From: Mycobacterium sp.
GTDB lineage: Bacteria > Actinomycetota > Actinomycetes > Mycobacteriales > Mycobacteriaceae
DNA length: 32,957 nucleotides
Direction: 5' to 3'
Assembly (NCBI GenBank): GCA_025965975.1
Contig: JAOPVX010000401.1
Coordinates: forward strand, 1 to 32,957
A program made the position numbers and the translations under genes. The notes beneath the pieces were generated by a model. It ran no database searches and was not told the origin of the DNA. It worked only from the letters and a program-made list of their open reading frames with translations. Shown here piece by piece: positions 23,573 to 32,287 of this stretch. How positions within the stretch are numbered: the stretch's first letter is position 1; the number at the start of each line of letters is the position of its first letter.

Positions 23573-24913
23573 ATGAACCTGCTGTCGCGGATCTTCCGAC
23601 GCACACCCTCGCTGCGGGCCAGGGTGGTGGTCGCGACGGCCATCGGCGCCGCGATTCCCGTGCTCATCGTCGGCACGGTCGTTTGGGTCGGCATCACCGG
23701 TGACCGCAAGGAACGGCTGGACCGCAGGCTCGACGAGGCAGCGGGCTTCGCGATCCCGTTCCTACCGCGCGGGCTCGACGAGATCCCCAAGACGCCGAAC
23801 GACCCGGACGCCGTCATCACGGTGCGCAAGAACGGGCAGGTCACGTCCAACTCGAACGTGGTGCTGCCCGAGCTGCCTGCCGGCTACGAAGACACCTATG
23901 TCAACGGCGTGCGGTATCGCGTGCGCACAGTGGAGATCCGGGCGCCAGAGCCGATGGCGGTCGCCGTCGGTGACACCTACGACGCGACCATCGCCGACAC
24001 CAACAACCTGCACCGCAGGGTGATCATCATCTGTTTGTTCGCTATCGTCGCCTCGACCGTGTTCGGCTGGGTGCTGGCCGCATTCGCTGTGCGACCGTTC
24101 AAACAGCTGGCACGACAGACCAGTCAGATCGACGCGGGCGACGAACCACCCGATATCGAGGTGCGCGGCGCCACCGAGGCCGTCGAGATCGCAGACGCGG
24201 TCAAGGGCATGCTCGAACGGATCTGGGAAGAGCAGGGCCGCACCAAGGCGGCGCTCGCGTCAGCGCGCGACTTCTCCGCGGTGTCGGCGCACGAACTGCG
24301 CACCCCACTGACCGCGATGCGCACCAACCTCGAGGTGCTGTCCACCCTGGATCTGCCCGACGAACAACGCAAAGAGGTGGTCAACGACGTCATCCGCACC
24401 CAGTCGCGCATCGAGGCCACGCTGGGCGCACTGGAGCGGCTGGCGCAGGGCGAGCTGTCGACCTCCGATGACCACGTGCCGGTCGACATCACCGAACTGC
24501 TCGACCGCGCCGCGCACGACGCGATGCGGGTGTACCCCGATCTGGACGTGTCCCTGGTGCCTGCGCCGACGGTGATCATCGTCGGGCTGCCCGCTGGGCT
24601 TCGGCTGGCCGTCGACAACGCGATCGCCAACGCGGTCAAACACGGCGGGGCGACCAGGGTGCAGTTGTCGGCGGTCAGTTCGCGCGCCGGTGTGGAGATC
24701 GCGATCGACGACGACGGCGTTGGCATCCCCGAAGAAGAGCGCAAGGTGGTGTTCGACCGGTTCTCCCGCGGGTCGACGGCGTCGCACTCCGGCTCGGGGC
24801 TTGGCTTGGCGTTGGTCGCCCAGCAGGCCGAATTGCACGGCGGCACAGCCTCGTTGGAGGACAGCCCGCTGGGCGGAGCGCGGCTGCTGCTTCGGCTGCC
24901 CGGTCCTCGTTAA
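23573..24913 (+). CDS. prrB: Sensor histidine kinase PrrB
   Basis: A 446-residue membrane sensor kinase. Membrane spans at about 17-41 and 148-172 flank a periplasmic domain of about 105 residues; a HAMP domain follows (AVRPFKQLARQTSQIDAG). The H-box is FSAVSAHELRTPL with His240. The catalytic domain has the N-box AVDNAIANAVKHGG, the G1 box DDDGVGIP and the G2 box GSGLGLALV. It phosphorylates PrrA. Length equals M. tuberculosis PrrB (about 446). The 103-base spacer with repeat units separates it from prrA, an unusually long gap for this pair. Convergent with the FKBP gene, 8 bases away. Confidence 0.95.
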   Translation: MNLLSRIFRRTPSLRARVVVATAIGAAIPVLIVGTVVWVGITGDRKERLDRRLDEAAGFAIPFLPRGLDEIPKTPNDPDAVITVRKNGQVTSNSNVVLPELPAGYEDTYVNGVRYRVRTVEIRAPEPMAVAVGDTYDATIADTNNLHRRVIIICLFAIVASTVFGWVLAAFAVRPFKQLARQTSQIDAGDEPPDIEVRGATEAVEIADAVKGMLERIWEEQGRTKAALASARDFSAVSAHELRTPLTAMRTNLEVLSTLDLPDEQRKEVVNDVIRTQSRIEATLGALERLAQGELSTSDDHVPVDITELLDRAAHDAMRVYPDLDVSLVPAPTVIIVGLPAGLRLAVDNAIANAVKHGGATRVQLSAVSSRAGVEIAIDDDGVGIPEEERKVVFDRFSRGSTASHSGSGLGLALVAQQAELHGGTASLEDSPLGGARLLLRLPGPR

Positions 24914-24921
24914 TTCCCCGG

Positions 24922-25284
24922 CTAGCGGGTGGCCAGCAGGTCGATGACAAATATCAACGTCTTGCCGGACAACCGGTGCCCACCGCCGGTGGGACCGTAG
25001 GCCTGCTCCGGCGGGATAACGAGCTGGCGACGGCCGCCGACATTCATACCTGGGATGCCGTCCTGCCAGCCCTGAATCAGCCCGCGCAGCGGGAACTCGA
25101 TGGACTCGCCGCGGTTCCACGAACTGTCGAATTCCTCGCCGGTGTCGTACTCGACGCCCACGTAGTGCACCTCGACGGTGCCGCCTGGCACGGCCTCCGC
25201 ACCGTCGCCGACCACCAGGTCCTTGATGACAAGCTCCGTCGGCGCTGGCCCGTGAGGAAATTCGATCTCTGGCTTGGTACTCAC
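24922..25284 (-). CDS. FKBP-type peptidyl-prolyl isomerase
   Basis: A 120-residue FKBP domain: VSTKPEIEFPHGPAP at the start, then VHYVGVEYDTGEEFDSSW, PLRGLIQGWQDGIPGMNVG, RRQLVIPPEQAYGPTG and LIFVIDLLATR. These contain the aromatic pocket residues (Tyr, Phe, Trp of GLIQGW, Tyr of AYG, Phe of IFVIDLL) that bind proline peptides and FK506-type ligands. No signal peptide, so probably cytoplasmic. GTG at 25284 is chosen; GTG at 25293 is an alternative and the open frame to 25386 is not used. It lies where M. tuberculosis has the ompATb genes. Only 31 bases separate it from the divergent DUF2630 gene. Confidence 0.9.
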   Translation of the reverse strand: MSTKPEIEFPHGPAPTELVIKDLVVGDGAEAVPGGTVEVHYVGVEYDTGEEFDSSWNRGESIEFPLRGLIQGWQDGIPGMNVGGRRQLVIPPEQAYGPTGGGHRLSGKTLIFVIDLLATR

Positions 25285-25315
25285 CGCACTCACCGTAGTC
25301 GGGCAGACTGGAGCC

Positions 25316-25564
25316 GTGGCTAAGGACCAAGACATTCTCGTGCAGGTCAACAAGCTGGTCGCCGAGGAGCAGGAGCTGCGCACCAAGCTGCAGCACCGCG
25401 AAATCGACGAATCCGAGGAGCACCAGCGGCTGCGCGCCGTGGAAGTGGAACTCGATCAGTGCTGGGATCTGCTGCGGCAGCGCCGGGCGTTGCGCGAGAC
25501 CGGTGGCGATCCCCGAGAGGCGCGGGTGCGCCCGGCAGGCGAGGTCGAGGGTTACCTTGGCTGA
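25316..25564 (+). CDS. DUF2630-family protein (Rv0898c-like)
   Basis: An 82-residue, highly charged, helical protein (AKDQDILVQVNKLVAEEQEL, then RTKLQHREIDESEEHQRLRA) that should form a coiled coil. Length and position upstream of a CrtI-like oxidoreductase match Rv0898c (about 87 residues). The GTG at 25316 is preferred as family members begin directly before this motif; an open frame to 25274 is not used. Its stop is followed after 3 bases by the oxidoreductase GTG, so the two are co-translated. Function unknown. Confidence 0.87.
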   Translation: MAKDQDILVQVNKLVAEEQELRTKLQHREIDESEEHQRLRAVEVELDQCWDLLRQRRALRETGGDPREARVRPAGEVEGYLG

Positions 25565-25567
25565 CCT

Positions 25568-27121
25568 GTGACAGGGCCAGACGTCGTCATCGTCGGTGGC
25601 GGGCACAACGGCCTGGTGGCCGCCGCCTATCTGGCTCGCGCCGGGCGCACGGTGCAGGTGCTCGAGCGGCTGGATCACGTCGGGGGTGCCGCGGTGTCCG
25701 CACACGCCTTCGACGGAATCGACGCGCGGCTGTCGCGCTACTCATATCTGGTCAGCCTGTTGCCGCGCCGCATCGTCGACGAACTGGGTGTCCGGGTGCG
25801 GCTGGTGCGCCGCCGCTACTCGTCGTACACGCCCGATCCGGCGACGGCGGGGGGCACGGGCCTGCTGATCGGGCCACACTCGACGTTCGCGGCGATCGGG
25901 GCCTCCGACGACGAGCCGGGGTTCGCCGAGTTCTACCGTCGCTGCCGCATCGTCACCTCTCGGCTGTGGCCGACGTTGACCCACCCGCTGCGCACCCGCG
26001 ACGAAGCGCGCCGCAATGTGCTGGCCGGAGGTGATCCCGACGCCGATGCGGCGTGGCATTCGATGATCGGGCGCCCGATCGGACACGCCATCACCGAGGC
26101 GGTTGGCGACGACCTGGTTCGCGGTGTGATGACGACCGACGCGGTGATCGGCACTTTCGCCCGCGCCGACGACGCGACGCTGACGCAGAACGTGTGTTTC
26201 CTCTATCACCTGCTTGGCGGCGGCACCGGTGACTGGGACGTCCCGGTCGGCGGCATGGGCGCAGTCAGCGGCGCACTGGCCGCGGCGGCTGCCGGTCATG
26301 GCGCCGAAATTCTCACGGGTGCAGAGGTTTACGCCATCGACCCGGACGGTGAGGTGCGGTATCGCCGCGACGGCCAGGACCATCGGGTGCACGCCGATTT
26401 CGTATTGGCCAATGTGACACCGGTTGTGCTGGCCAGGCTGCTGGGTGAGCCGGAGCCTACGCTGGCCCCCGGGGCGCAGGTCAAGGTCAATCTGATGCTG
26501 CGGCGGCTACCGCGGCTGCGCGACGACAGCGTCACACCCGAGCAGGCATTCGGCGGAACGTTCCACATCAACGAGACGTTCAGTCAGCTCGACACCGCCT
26601 ACACCCGCGCCGAGCACGGGGTGGTGCCGGACCCGCTACCCTGCGAGATCTACTGCCATTCGCTGACCGACCCGAGCATCTTGTCGGACCGGCTGCGCGA
26701 ATCTGGTGCCCAGACGTTGACGGTGTTCGGGCTGCACACGCCCCATCGACTGGTGGCAGGGGGCGACCCAGACCGAATGCGTGACACGCTGACCTCTGCC
26801 GTGCTCAACTCTCTCAATTCCGTTCTGGCCGAGCCAATTCAGGACGTGCTGATGGACGACTCGGCGGGGCGGCTGTGCATCGAGGCCAAGACCACTCTCG
26901 ACTTGGAGCGCACGCTGGGCATGACGGCCGGCAACATCTTCCACGGCGCGCTGAGTTGGCCGTTCGCCGAGGACGACGAACCGCTCGACACACCGGCGAT
27001 GCGGTGGGGGGTGGCGACAGCCCATGATCGAATCATGATGTGCGGCTCGGGGTCTCGACGTGGCGGTGCGGTGTCGGGGATCGGCGGCCACAACGCCGCG
27101 ATGGCGGCGCTGGAGAGCTAG
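25568..27121 (+). CDS. CrtI/phytoene-desaturase-like FAD oxidoreductase (Rv0897c-like)
   Basis: A 517-residue flavoprotein with GGGHNGLVAAAYLARAG (10-26) and the second-glycine ERLDHVGGAAVS of the FAD-binding amine oxidase/phytoene dehydrogenase group, and a C-terminal SGIGGHNAAMAALES that caps the FAD. It matches Rv0897c in position. It probably reduces or desaturates a hydrophobic substrate; no other carotenoid gene is nearby, so carotenoid synthesis is not implied. The stop codon shares the tetramer CTAG (27118-27121) with the stop of the convergent cyclase-like gene. Confidence 0.9.
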   Translation: MTGPDVVIVGGGHNGLVAAAYLARAGRTVQVLERLDHVGGAAVSAHAFDGIDARLSRYSYLVSLLPRRIVDELGVRVRLVRRRYSSYTPDPATAGGTGLLIGPHSTFAAIGASDDEPGFAEFYRRCRIVTSRLWPTLTHPLRTRDEARRNVLAGGDPDADAAWHSMIGRPIGHAITEAVGDDLVRGVMTTDAVIGTFARADDATLTQNVCFLYHLLGGGTGDWDVPVGGMGAVSGALAAAAAGHGAEILTGAEVYAIDPDGEVRYRRDGQDHRVHADFVLANVTPVVLARLLGEPEPTLAPGAQVKVNLMLRRLPRLRDDSVTPEQAFGGTFHINETFSQLDTAYTRAEHGVVPDPLPCEIYCHSLTDPSILSDRLRESGAQTLTVFGLHTPHRLVAGGDPDRMRDTLTSAVLNSLNSVLAEPIQDVLMDDSAGRLCIEAKTTLDLERTLGMTAGNIFHGALSWPFAEDDEPLDTPAMRWGVATAHDRIMMCGSGSRRGGAVSGIGGHNAAMAALES

Positions 27122-30100
27122 GCCATGGCCGCGGCCCACGCCATGTGGCCCTCGAAGCCGAGGTCGTTGGCCATGGCACGGTAGCGGTCCCTGAAGTCGC
27201 GGTAGTTGGCTTCGTCGCCCCGAGCGTTGGCCACCAGCGCCCGTAGTTGCAGTTCGGTGAGATCTCGCACCACCAAGTCAGCGATGGGCGCGGCGGCCAG
27301 CCGCTCGATTGCAGACTCGGCTTCCCGCACGTCACCCTCGCCGCCACGGTCCAACAGCACACCCACCAGTAGCTTGATTGCATAGATGCAGAACCCGAGC
27401 TGGCCGTTCTCAAAGAGCCTGTCGACCGCCTCGCGCATCGTCGGTAGCGCTGCTTCGGCGTCTCCGTTCAGCGCCATTTCGCGACCAGTGAGTACGTCGA
27501 TGACTGGAAGTTCGGTCCTGAAGAACTGCCCGCGTTCACACATCTCTCGGATTTCCGCCAGCAGCTGCATGCCTCGCCCAATGTCAGCGCGAGACTCCAC
27601 GAGCGCGCAACCCAGCACGTACTTGATGAGCCCGAGTGCGTGGTAATCACCGAAATCAAGGGCTATCTGCAGTGCTTCCTCCATTTCGCCGATCGCGAAG
27701 TCGTCGATGACGTGCAGCCCGTGCTGTAGGACGGCCCCATATTTGTACGAGACCGAGGTGGCGAAACCCGGCGGATCCTTCTCGCGTGCCATCGCGAGAC
27801 CGTCGTTGAAGTCTTCACGCCAACCGGGAAGCCCCAGGACTGCCCGCGCAAAGCCGCGAAACACCAACGCCACGGCCAACGGCGACATCACAAAAAAGTC
27901 GGCTTTGGTCGGATTGCCGTCGGCTAGGTCGATGGCCATCTGCGACCACCGCAGGATGTCAGCGAACTCGCCGGACTCCTGCTTGATTACCATCGGCCCG
28001 AAGGACAATCCCAGCGTGAACTCTGGATCTCCGATCGACTCCAGCAGCTGTTCGTACTCGGTGGCGAGCTGCGAAGCCTCACGCGCTCGAGCCTTTGCCA
28101 TGATTTCGGTCATCTGCCCGTACATCCCCATGGCCAGTGAGCGCTTGTCACCCGCGGCGGCGCACAGCTCGCGCAGCTCCTCGAAGCCCGAGTCGGACAT
28201 GCTCGCCGCTGATCGATACGACGTTGCACAGAGAATCATTCGTGGCGCGATTTGCATCGCAAGTCGTTCCGGATCGTCCGTGGATAGCGCGTCGGCCACT
28301 TGCCGCGCCCGTTCCCAGCTCGTCCGCGCTGCGGAGACATCACGAACCCTCGACCATTCGCCGGCCCGCATGTGCCATGCGTAGGCGGCACGGGAGTCTC
28401 CCGCGCTCTCGAGATGCTCGGCGATCAGTGCGGCATTTGCGTCGTCCTGTTCGAGACTGGCGGCGAACCGCCGATGCAACTGCGCGCGGTCCGATTTGAG
28501 CTGCGACTCGTAAGCGACCGCACGGAGCAGCGCATGGCGGAAAGCGTATTGAGGTCGCGAGCCGAACACGGTTTGATCGATCAATTCCGCCAGCACGAGG
28601 TCGTGCAGTACAGGTTCGATCTCCAACGCGCCGAGCGTTTCAGGGTTGAACTGAGATCCGATCACCGCCGCGGCGTTCAACGTGCGTTTCGCGGCGGGAT
28701 CGAGGCGATCGATGCGCGCGGCTATCACCGCCTGCACCGTGCTGGGCACACTGACGTTGGTCGCCGGTTCGACGCACAGATAGCATCCACGGCCTCCGAT
28801 CAACACATCTCGCTCTGTCAAGTCCCGAACAATCTCTTCGGCGAAGAAGGGATTGCCCGCGGCACGCTCGGCGACAAGGTCGGCAAGACCGTTCACCGAC
28901 CCGTCGTTGCCGAGCAGTTCAGTACTGAGTTGCGACATCTGCGAGTCGTCCAGCGGTTCAAGCGCTATGGTTTGTGACCTCGGCGCATGTGCAAGCGCGC
29001 CAACGTATTCCGGACGATATGTGATTATGACGAGCGACCGCGTCCTTGGCACGACAGAAAGAAAGTCCGCAAGCATCGATTCGCTGATCCCATCGATCCA
29101 GTGCGCATCCTCGATGAAGTAGACCGTTGGCATGCTCCTGGTAAGCGCCGCCGCGTTCACCATTGCAGCCAACCGACGCCGACGGGCGTCGGGGTCGATC
29201 TGCGGCAACGTAGCCGCTGGATCGCCGATGCCAAGGAGATCCTCCAGAATCAACAGATCCTCATCGTCCGCCCCAGAAAACCGCGCCCGGACCTGAGTCC
29301 GGGTCGCAGCGCCGTCCAAACTGTTCGAACCGGTGATGGCTCGCACCAGACCAGCAGCAGCATGGAATGGGACGTCGGTGGTGTGAGATTCACAGTAGGT
29401 CGTGAACGTCTCGAAACCTGCATCCGTTGCACGCGAGGCGATTTCGCGGACAATGCGGCTTTTGCCGATTCCTGGCGGGCCGACCACGCCGACGACACAC
29501 CCATTGCCGTTGACTGCCCGGTCGAGAAGTCCGCGCAGCGCGCCCATCTCCCACTGACGGCCAACGAAACTTGTCTCCACTCGGTTCGGCCCACGGCCCG
29601 TGGAGACCGCGAGTAGACGGCGCGCGGGCACAGGATGATCGGCGCCCTTGATGCTCACCAGCTCCACCTCGCCCAAGATGGCGGCGTTCTCGACCAGGCG
29701 TGCAGTCGACTCGCTGATCATCACCCCACCGGGCGTTGCCACTGACTCCATCCGCTGCGCCATGCCGACCTGTTCGCCGATGGCGGTGTAACCCACCGGA
29801 CCCGAACCGATCTCGCCGGCGATCACCTCACCCGAATTCAATCCGATGCGCAACTGGAGCTTGACCCCGTCGCTGTTCTCGAGCGCGGTTGCCAGGTGTT
29901 TGACGTCACGGTGGATGTCCAGCGCCGCTCGGCACGCGCGCACGGCGTGATCCTCCAGAGCAATCGGCGCGCCGAACACCGCCATAATGCCGTCTCCGGT
30001 GAACTTGTCCACCGTGCCGCCGTATCGCTGGACGACCTTCGAGGACCGGTTGAACAATTCGGCCATGACTTCGCGCAACCGTTCGGCTCCCAGTGTCGCC

Positions 30101-30249
30101 GCGATGTCCATGGAGTGGACGACGTCGGCGAACAACACCGTGACTTGCTTGTACTCGGCGTGACTGGCCATGGCGGCGACGGGCGACCCGCACGCGTCAC
30201 AGAATCGGGCGCCGTCCCGCAACTCGGCGCCGCACGCACCGCACGACAT
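27118..30249 (-). CDS. Zinc-ribbon, class III cyclase-like, P-loop ATPase regulator
   Basis: A 1043-residue multidomain protein. An N-terminal zinc ribbon has Cys3, Cys6, Cys17 and Cys20. A class III nucleotide cyclase domain (about 33-215) has the metal Asp42 (LFADVVH) and Asp86 (DKFTGDG) and the substrate lysine Lys82, but GYTAIGEQVGMAQR puts Gly153 where the canonical substrate Asp is, and Gly162 where the canonical transition-state Asn is; Arg166 is kept. A P-loop ATPase has Walker A GPPGIGKS (257-264) and Walker B VYFIEDAHW (376-384). The rest is helical and TPR-like. It resembles the Rv0891c/Rv1358/Rv2488c/Rv0386 group but ends without a LuxR DNA-binding domain. ATG at 30249; GTG at 30255 is possible. 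Confidence 0.88.
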   Translation of the reverse strand: MSCGACGAELRDGARFCDACGSPVAAMASHAEYKQVTVLFADVVHSMDIAATLGAERLREVMAELFNRSSKVVQRYGGTVDKFTGDGIMAVFGAPIALEDHAVRACRAALDIHRDVKHLATALENSDGVKLQLRIGLNSGEVIAGEIGSGPVGYTAIGEQVGMAQRMESVATPGGVMISESTARLVENAAILGEVELVSIKGADHPVPARRLLAVSTGRGPNRVETSFVGRQWEMGALRGLLDRAVNGNGCVVGVVGPPGIGKSRIVREIASRATDAGFETFTTYCESHTTDVPFHAAAGLVRAITGSNSLDGAATRTQVRARFSGADDEDLLILEDLLGIGDPAATLPQIDPDARRRRLAAMVNAAALTRSMPTVYFIEDAHWIDGISESMLADFLSVVPRTRSLVIITYRPEYVGALAHAPRSQTIALEPLDDSQMSQLSTELLGNDGSVNGLADLVAERAAGNPFFAEEIVRDLTERDVLIGGRGCYLCVEPATNVSVPSTVQAVIAARIDRLDPAAKRTLNAAAVIGSQFNPETLGALEIEPVLHDLVLAELIDQTVFGSRPQYAFRHALLRAVAYESQLKSDRAQLHRRFAASLEQDDANAALIAEHLESAGDSRAAYAWHMRAGEWSRVRDVSAARTSWERARQVADALSTDDPERLAMQIAPRMILCATSYRSAASMSDSGFEELRELCAAAGDKRSLAMGMYGQMTEIMAKARAREASQLATEYEQLLESIGDPEFTLGLSFGPMVIKQESGEFADILRWSQMAIDLADGNPTKADFFVMSPLAVALVFRGFARAVLGLPGWREDFNDGLAMAREKDPPGFATSVSYKYGAVLQHGLHVIDDFAIGEMEEALQIALDFGDYHALGLIKYVLGCALVESRADIGRGMQLLAEIREMCERGQFFRTELPVIDVLTGREMALNGDAEAALPTMREAVDRLFENGQLGFCIYAIKLLVGVLLDRGGEGDVREAESAIERLAAAPIADLVVRDLTELQLRALVANARGDEANYRDFRDRYRAMANDLGFEGHMAWAAAMA

Positions 30250-30318
30250 CGCCACCAGGTAATCCTCACGCCGAGGCAGAAGCCAGGGCTGTGAAATCGC
30301 CGGATTAGCGACCGGGAA

Positions 30319-30345
30319 TGTCCCCCGCAAGCGGGAGGTGCCCCC
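30319..30345. repeat. Dispersed-type hairpin repeat
   Basis: A sequence with CCCGC-AA-GCGGG as its core hairpin, flanked by TGTCC and AGGTGCCCCC. I recall this 27-base unit as common between genes in mycobacteria, where it gives false GAPPACGG or GGTSRLRG peptides. It lies between the marR stop and the cyclase-like gene. Confidence 0.6.
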
Positions 30346-30349
30346 AATT

Positions 30350-30766
30350 TCAGCGCGCAAGCTTGGTCAGAATTGACCGCAGTTGTTTGAGCTCGGCGTT
30401 GTCGAGTTCGCCCAGCACATTGGGCGCCGGATCGTCGATCGTGTCGATCTGCTGGACCATCTCGCGGCCGGCATCGGTGAGCGAGACCACCTTGCACCGT
30501 CGATTGGTCGGATCGGTTTCGCGCACCACGAGCCCGCGATCTTCGAGGTCGTTGACGGCGACCGTCGTCGCCGGAGCGTCCATCGCCGCGGCGTGCGCCA
30601 CCTGCTTGACGGTCATCGGTCGCCGACTCAGCCGCTTGAGGATTCGAATCCTGCTGAACGGCAGCCCTGTCTGTTCGATGACCGCGCGCGTCCAACCGTC
30701 GCGGTTGTCGATCACCAGAGCGGCCAGCGCCCGCCAAACCTCGTCGGCCAGATCACTACCTGACAT
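30350..30766 (-). CDS. MarR-family transcriptional regulator
   Basis: A 138-residue MarR protein with the winged helix at about 40-95: LPFSRIRILKRLSRRPMTVK, VAHAAAMDAPATTVAVNDLE, then RGLVVRETDPTNRRCKVVSL, where DPTNRR is the wing. The C-terminal helices form the dimer. ATG at 30766 has GAGG seven bases upstream and overlaps the end of the MFS gene by 11 bases; ATG at 30787 is an alternative. Translation coupled to the efflux pump gene, and the inverted repeats at the pump's start, suggest that it represses the operon until an efflux substrate binds. Confidence 0.9.
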   Translation of the reverse strand: MSGSDLADEVWRALAALVIDNRDGWTRAVIEQTGLPFSRIRILKRLSRRPMTVKQVAHAAAMDAPATTVAVNDLEDRGLVVRETDPTNRRCKVVSLTDAGREMVQQIDTIDDPAPNVLGELDNAELKQLRSILTKLAR

Positions 30767-32216
30767 CGGCAGCCTCGAATTGTGCATGAGAACCGGCGAC
30801 CAATGGGGCAAGCCGCTCGGCCGAGCGCAACGCGCGTCCTGACGTCGAATAGAGGCCAAGGGCAAAGATCGCCACACCAAGCGCAGCGCATACCAGCCAC
30901 AGCGGCCGGGACGCTGCGGCGAAGTCCACCCCGACCGCCGCCAGCGCGGGACCCGCAACTGAACCACACAGCGCCACACCGAGACTCACGCCCACTTGCC
31001 GGCTCGTCGAGGCCACCGCTGAGGCGGCACCGGCCCGATCGGTCGGCATGCCACTGACCGCCGCGTTGGTGACCGGCGCGTTCACCATCGAGAACCCGAC
31101 GCCGAACACCGCGAAGATCGTCAGCAACATCCACACCGGCGTGGTCGCCGTCAGCCCGGCCAGCATCAACGTCGCCGCAGTGATCAGTGTGCCGGAGACC
31201 AGCAGCGACGGGCGGCTGCCGAACCGGCCGACCAACCTCCCAGACAGGGGCGAAAAGATCAGTGCGCCAATGGCTACCGGCAAATAGATCAAGCCGGTGT
31301 GCATGGCCGAGTAGCCGCGCTCGTCCTGCAGGTACAGCGACATCATGAACAGGAACGCGCCCCACGCGGCGAACGCGCAGACCGCGATCACGGTCGCGGA
31401 CGCGAACGGGATGCTGCGGAAGAACCGCAGATCGATGAACGGGTCGTGACGCAGCGACTCGTAGCGGACGAACGCCACGAAGGCCAGCACAGCGACCGCG
31501 GCGACGGCGAGGGTCCGGATGTCGGTCCAGCCCAAGCCCGGACCCTCGATCAGCACGAAGACGATGCCGAACAGGAACGCCATGCCCAGGCCCTGCCCGA
31601 CGGGGTCGAGATTGCGCATGGTTCTGGACTTGGATTCGGGGACGAAGGTCGCCGTGAGGACGAATGCCAGGAGACAGATCGGCAGGTTGATCCAGAACAC
31701 CGCGCGCCAGTCGACAAGCTGGATCAGCGCGCCACCCACGATCGGACCGAGCGCCATCGAGATGCCGACCACGCCACCCCAGACACCGATCGCGCGGGCC
31801 CGTTCCACCCTTCCGGTGAACACCTGGGTGATGATCGACATCGCGACCGGGTTCATCATCGAGCCCCCGATGGCCTGCACAAACCGCGCGGCGATCAGCG
31901 TCTCGATGTTCGGCGCCAAGCTGCACAGCAGTGAGCCAACGGCGAAGACCGTCAGCCCGATCTGGAATGTGCGCCTGCGCCCGAACCGGTCGCCGGCCGC
32001 GCCGGACAGCAACAGCAGCGACGCCAGCACCAGGGTGTAGATGTCTATCACCCACTGCAGCTGGGACGCGGAAGCCCCGAGGTCGGCGCGAATGTTCGGG
32101 ATCGCGACGTTGACGATCGTCGCGTCCATCGACACGATCAGCAGGCTAAGGCAGCAGGACATCAGGATGATGCCCTTGCGCCGAGCGCTCAGCGACCGGA
32201 CGATAGTTTCATTCAC
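30756..32216 (-). CDS. DHA2-family MFS multidrug efflux transporter
   Basis: A 486-residue protein with about 14 membrane spans, the layout of EmrB/QacA proton antiporters. Motif A is LSGAAGDRFGRRRTFQIG after span 2; NIRADLGASASQLQWVIDIY and FVQAIGGSMMNPVAMSIITQ are typical of this family, as is WGGVVGISMALGPIVGGALI (motif C region). It would pump hydrophobic cations or drugs out of the cell. Its start GTG at 32216 lacks a Shine-Dalgarno sequence and lies inside inverted repeats. The CACAAT hexamer six bases upstream could be a -10 for a leaderless transcript. First gene of an MFS-marR unit that may also include the cyclase-like gene. Confidence 0.92.
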   Translation of the reverse strand: MNETIVRSLSARRKGIILMSCCLSLLIVSMDATIVNVAIPNIRADLGASASQLQWVIDIYTLVLASLLLLSGAAGDRFGRRRTFQIGLTVFAVGSLLCSLAPNIETLIAARFVQAIGGSMMNPVAMSIITQVFTGRVERARAIGVWGGVVGISMALGPIVGGALIQLVDWRAVFWINLPICLLAFVLTATFVPESKSRTMRNLDPVGQGLGMAFLFGIVFVLIEGPGLGWTDIRTLAVAAVAVLAFVAFVRYESLRHDPFIDLRFFRSIPFASATVIAVCAFAAWGAFLFMMSLYLQDERGYSAMHTGLIYLPVAIGALIFSPLSGRLVGRFGSRPSLLVSGTLITAATLMLAGLTATTPVWMLLTIFAVFGVGFSMVNAPVTNAAVSGMPTDRAGAASAVASTSRQVGVSLGVALCGSVAGPALAAVGVDFAAASRPLWLVCAALGVAIFALGLYSTSGRALRSAERLAPLVAGSHAQFEAADVR

Positions 32217-32234
32217 ACAACTATTGTGAAACTA
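32204..32234. promoter_or_regulatory. Putative MarR operator at the MFS start codon
   Basis: Two nested inverted repeats: outer TAGTTTCA (32204-32211) and TGAAACTA (32227-32234), and inner CACAA-CTA-TTGTG (32216-32228). They cover the GTG start of the MFS gene and its first codons. A dimer of the MarR protein encoded in the same unit is the obvious candidate to bind. Confidence 0.6.
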
Positions 32235-32287
32235 CAACTGTCCGCGGGGCAAGCCTCAACCACCGTGAGATGCGTCGCAACCAGCTG

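Noticed and set aside
30250-30360. N-terminal extension of the cyclase-like gene to 30360
   Set aside because: It runs through the dispersed hairpin repeat and overlaps marR; the zinc ribbon begins right at the ATG at 30249.
30767-30979. N-terminal extension of the MarR gene to 30979
   Set aside because: It lies inside the MFS gene in a shadow frame; the start at 30766 has a good ribosome-binding site and normal MarR length.
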